Shown here: in pieces, positions 5,363-6,159 of the stretch
How positions within the stretch are numbered: the first letter of the stretch is position 1
How the letters are laid out: the number at the start of each line of letters is the position of its first letter
The notes under the pieces: generated by a model
Told to the model about the DNA's origin: nothing
The model's database searches: none
Seen by the model: the letters and a program-made list of their open reading frames with translations, nothing else
Program-made: the position numbers and the translations under genes
Assembly (NCBI GenBank): GCA_017461825.1
Contig: JAFTXB010000113.1
Span: forward strand, 1 to 6,159
DNA: 6,159 nt
From: Clostridia bacterium
Lineage (GTDB): Bacteria > Bacillota > Clostridia > Oscillospirales > CAG-272
Direction of reading: 5' to 3'

Positions 5363-5402
5363 GGTATAATTTTGTTATACCATATTTTAAATGGATTGTC
5401 AA
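5363..5402 (-). promoter_or_regulatory. Promoter of the serine hydrolase gene with palindrome on the -10
   Basis: On the minus strand TTGACA (5397-5402) and TATAAC (5374-5379) are 17 bases apart. A perfect 7-bp inverted repeat with a five-base centre (GGTATAA at 5363-5369, TTATACC at 5375-5381) covers the -10 and the likely start of transcription. That position suits a repressor. The divergent XRE gene is a candidate regulator by proximity only. Confidence 0.75.
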
Positions 5403-5506
5403 GCGCCTACTCAAAAATACACTTTATTTGGGAAGCAAACAGCAGAATTTGAGAAAATACGATCGCCTTTTTTCAAAGTTTTTTTGCCGTCGGGTTTTCT
5501 TTTTTA

Positions 5507-5535
5507 TTGACAATAGGGGGCGGAAATGGTATAAT
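5507..5535 (+). promoter_or_regulatory. Promoter of the XRE regulator gene
   Basis: TTGACA (5507-5512) and TATAAT (5530-5535), both exact consensus, are 17 bases apart, and TG at 5527-5528 adds an extended -10. It is divergent from the hydrolase promoter about 100 bases away. The A/T-rich stretch between them (5403-5506) shows no gene. Confidence 0.88.
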
Positions 5536-5585
5536 ATACTATATCAACCAGCACCCCCAAAAAATGCATGAAAGGATAGATCACA

Positions 5586-6159
5586 TTGGAACAGAGCTTG
5601 GAACAAATTGTTGCCGCAAATCTCGCCGAGTTGCGAAAAGCCCGCGGATGGACGCAGGCAGAATTGGCGGAGCGGATCAATTATTCGGATAAATCGGTAT
5701 CCAAATGGGAGCGAGGGGACGGATTGCCCGACCTCAAGGTGCTAACACAACTGGCATCTCTTTACGGTGTCTCCCTCGATACCTTTGTAACAGAAAATGC
5801 CGCCCACGAGATCGAACAGATCCAAAAGCCGCGCGGCAGGCTCTCTTTGCGCATTTTGACCGAGCTGTTGGCGGTCTCGATCGTCTTTTTGGCAGTGACA
5901 GTGATCTACGTACTCCTCTCTTTTTACGCAAAGCTGAATCTGTGGACGCTGTTTACATGGGCAGTACCGTTGTCATTTGGCATTTTAACCGTTTTGAACA
6001 TCCGTTGGAATTACCGCGTGTGTGCGATCGTTTTCGGCTCACTCCTGAGTTGGTCGTTTCTCACGGCGCTCTATTTGCAGCTTTTACAGCATAATGTTTG
6101 GATGCTGTATATCGTGGGCATTCCCGCGCAGGCGGCGATCATTTTGTTTTCACAGTACA
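5586..6159 (+). CDS. XRE-family regulator with membrane domain (partial, 3' end beyond window)
   Basis: An open frame runs from the TTG at 5586 to the window edge (191 codons plus one base, no stop). The N-terminus is a clear XRE/Cro-CI helix-turn-helix (about residues 8-68): NLAELRKARGWTQAELAERI, then SDKSVSKWERG (34-44) and LPDLKVLTQLASLYGVSLD (47-65). This is the pattern common in Firmicutes 'helix-turn-helix domain-containing' proteins with membrane tails. Four hydrophobic segments follow (about 88-113, 118-137, 143-166 and 171-188). AAAGGA (5571-5576) lies nine bases before the TTG. The nearby ATGs at 5564 and 5568 are out of frame or meet a stop at once. The role is probably a membrane-tethered transcription regulator. 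Its target and signal are unknown. Confidence 0.85.
   Translation, partial: MEQSLEQIVAANLAELRKARGWTQAELAERINYSDKSVSKWERGDGLPDLKVLTQLASLYGVSLDTFVTENAAHEIEQIQKPRGRLSLRILTELLAVSIVFLAVTVIYVLLSFYAKLNLWTLFTWAVPLSFGILTVLNIRWNYRVCAIVFGSLLSWSFLTALYLQLLQHNVWMLYIVGIPAQAAIILFSQY

Noticed and set aside
4774..5571. Plus-strand open frame of 265 codons
   Set aside because: It is antisense to the serine hydrolase, whose motifs are convincing, and has no ribosome site or family features.
5507..5692. Plus-strand open frame of 61 codons
   Set aside because: It begins inside the promoter of the XRE gene and overlaps its helix-turn-helix region in another frame.
5705..6094. Plus-strand open frame of 129 codons
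   Set aside because: It is a shifted reading of the XRE-membrane gene; the in-frame product from 5586 has a clear helix-turn-helix and membrane helices.

Overview
The window looks like an accessory stretch next to one housekeeping gene in a Gram-positive anaerobe of the Clostridia. Support for this comes from strong TTGACA-17-TATAAT promoters, purine-rich Shine-Dalgarno sites, moderate base composition, A-tract sequence upstream of the ribosomal protein promoter, and protein families common in gut Firmicutes. The species cannot be named from the sequence.

Left part (1-2446, plus strand): a two-gene AbiE-type toxin-antitoxin operon (AbiEi-like antitoxin, AbiEii nucleotidyltransferase toxin), joined by a 4-base overlap and driven by a promoter at 41-69. 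After a 190-base gap comes a two-helix membrane protein of unknown function. Its promoter sits inside nested inverted repeats and is preceded by an 11-bp direct repeat with a 21-bp period. A hairpin terminator lies between this gene and the convergent genes that follow.

Middle (2456-3655, minus strand): a Doc/Fic-family toxin behind a 45-residue protein, read here as a miniature antitoxin without a DNA-binding domain. The pair has its own near-perfect promoter. Upstream of it is an exported, cysteine-rich SIMPL-domain (DUF541) protein. Between the SIMPL gene and rpsT lies a 181-bp MITE-like element with 22-bp terminal inverted repeats and a central hairpin. A partial third copy of its end sits next to the SIMPL start codon.

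Right part (4000-6159): rpsT (ribosomal protein S20), with a TTGCAA/extended -10 promoter and a strong terminator shared with a convergent gene. That gene is a cytoplasmic serine hydrolase of the beta-lactamase/PBP-C fold. Its promoter carries a palindrome over the -10, and its start codon is debatable. Divergent from it is an XRE-family regulator with four predicted membrane helices; it starts at TTG and runs off the right edge.

The genes do not form one pathway. Two toxin-antitoxin systems of different types, a MITE and two orphan membrane proteins around rpsT suggest a site that collects mobile and defence-related cargo. I see no wholly new multi-gene system. The best leads are the small Doc partner, the MITE with its derivative at the SIMPL gene, and the operator-like architecture at 1614-1690.
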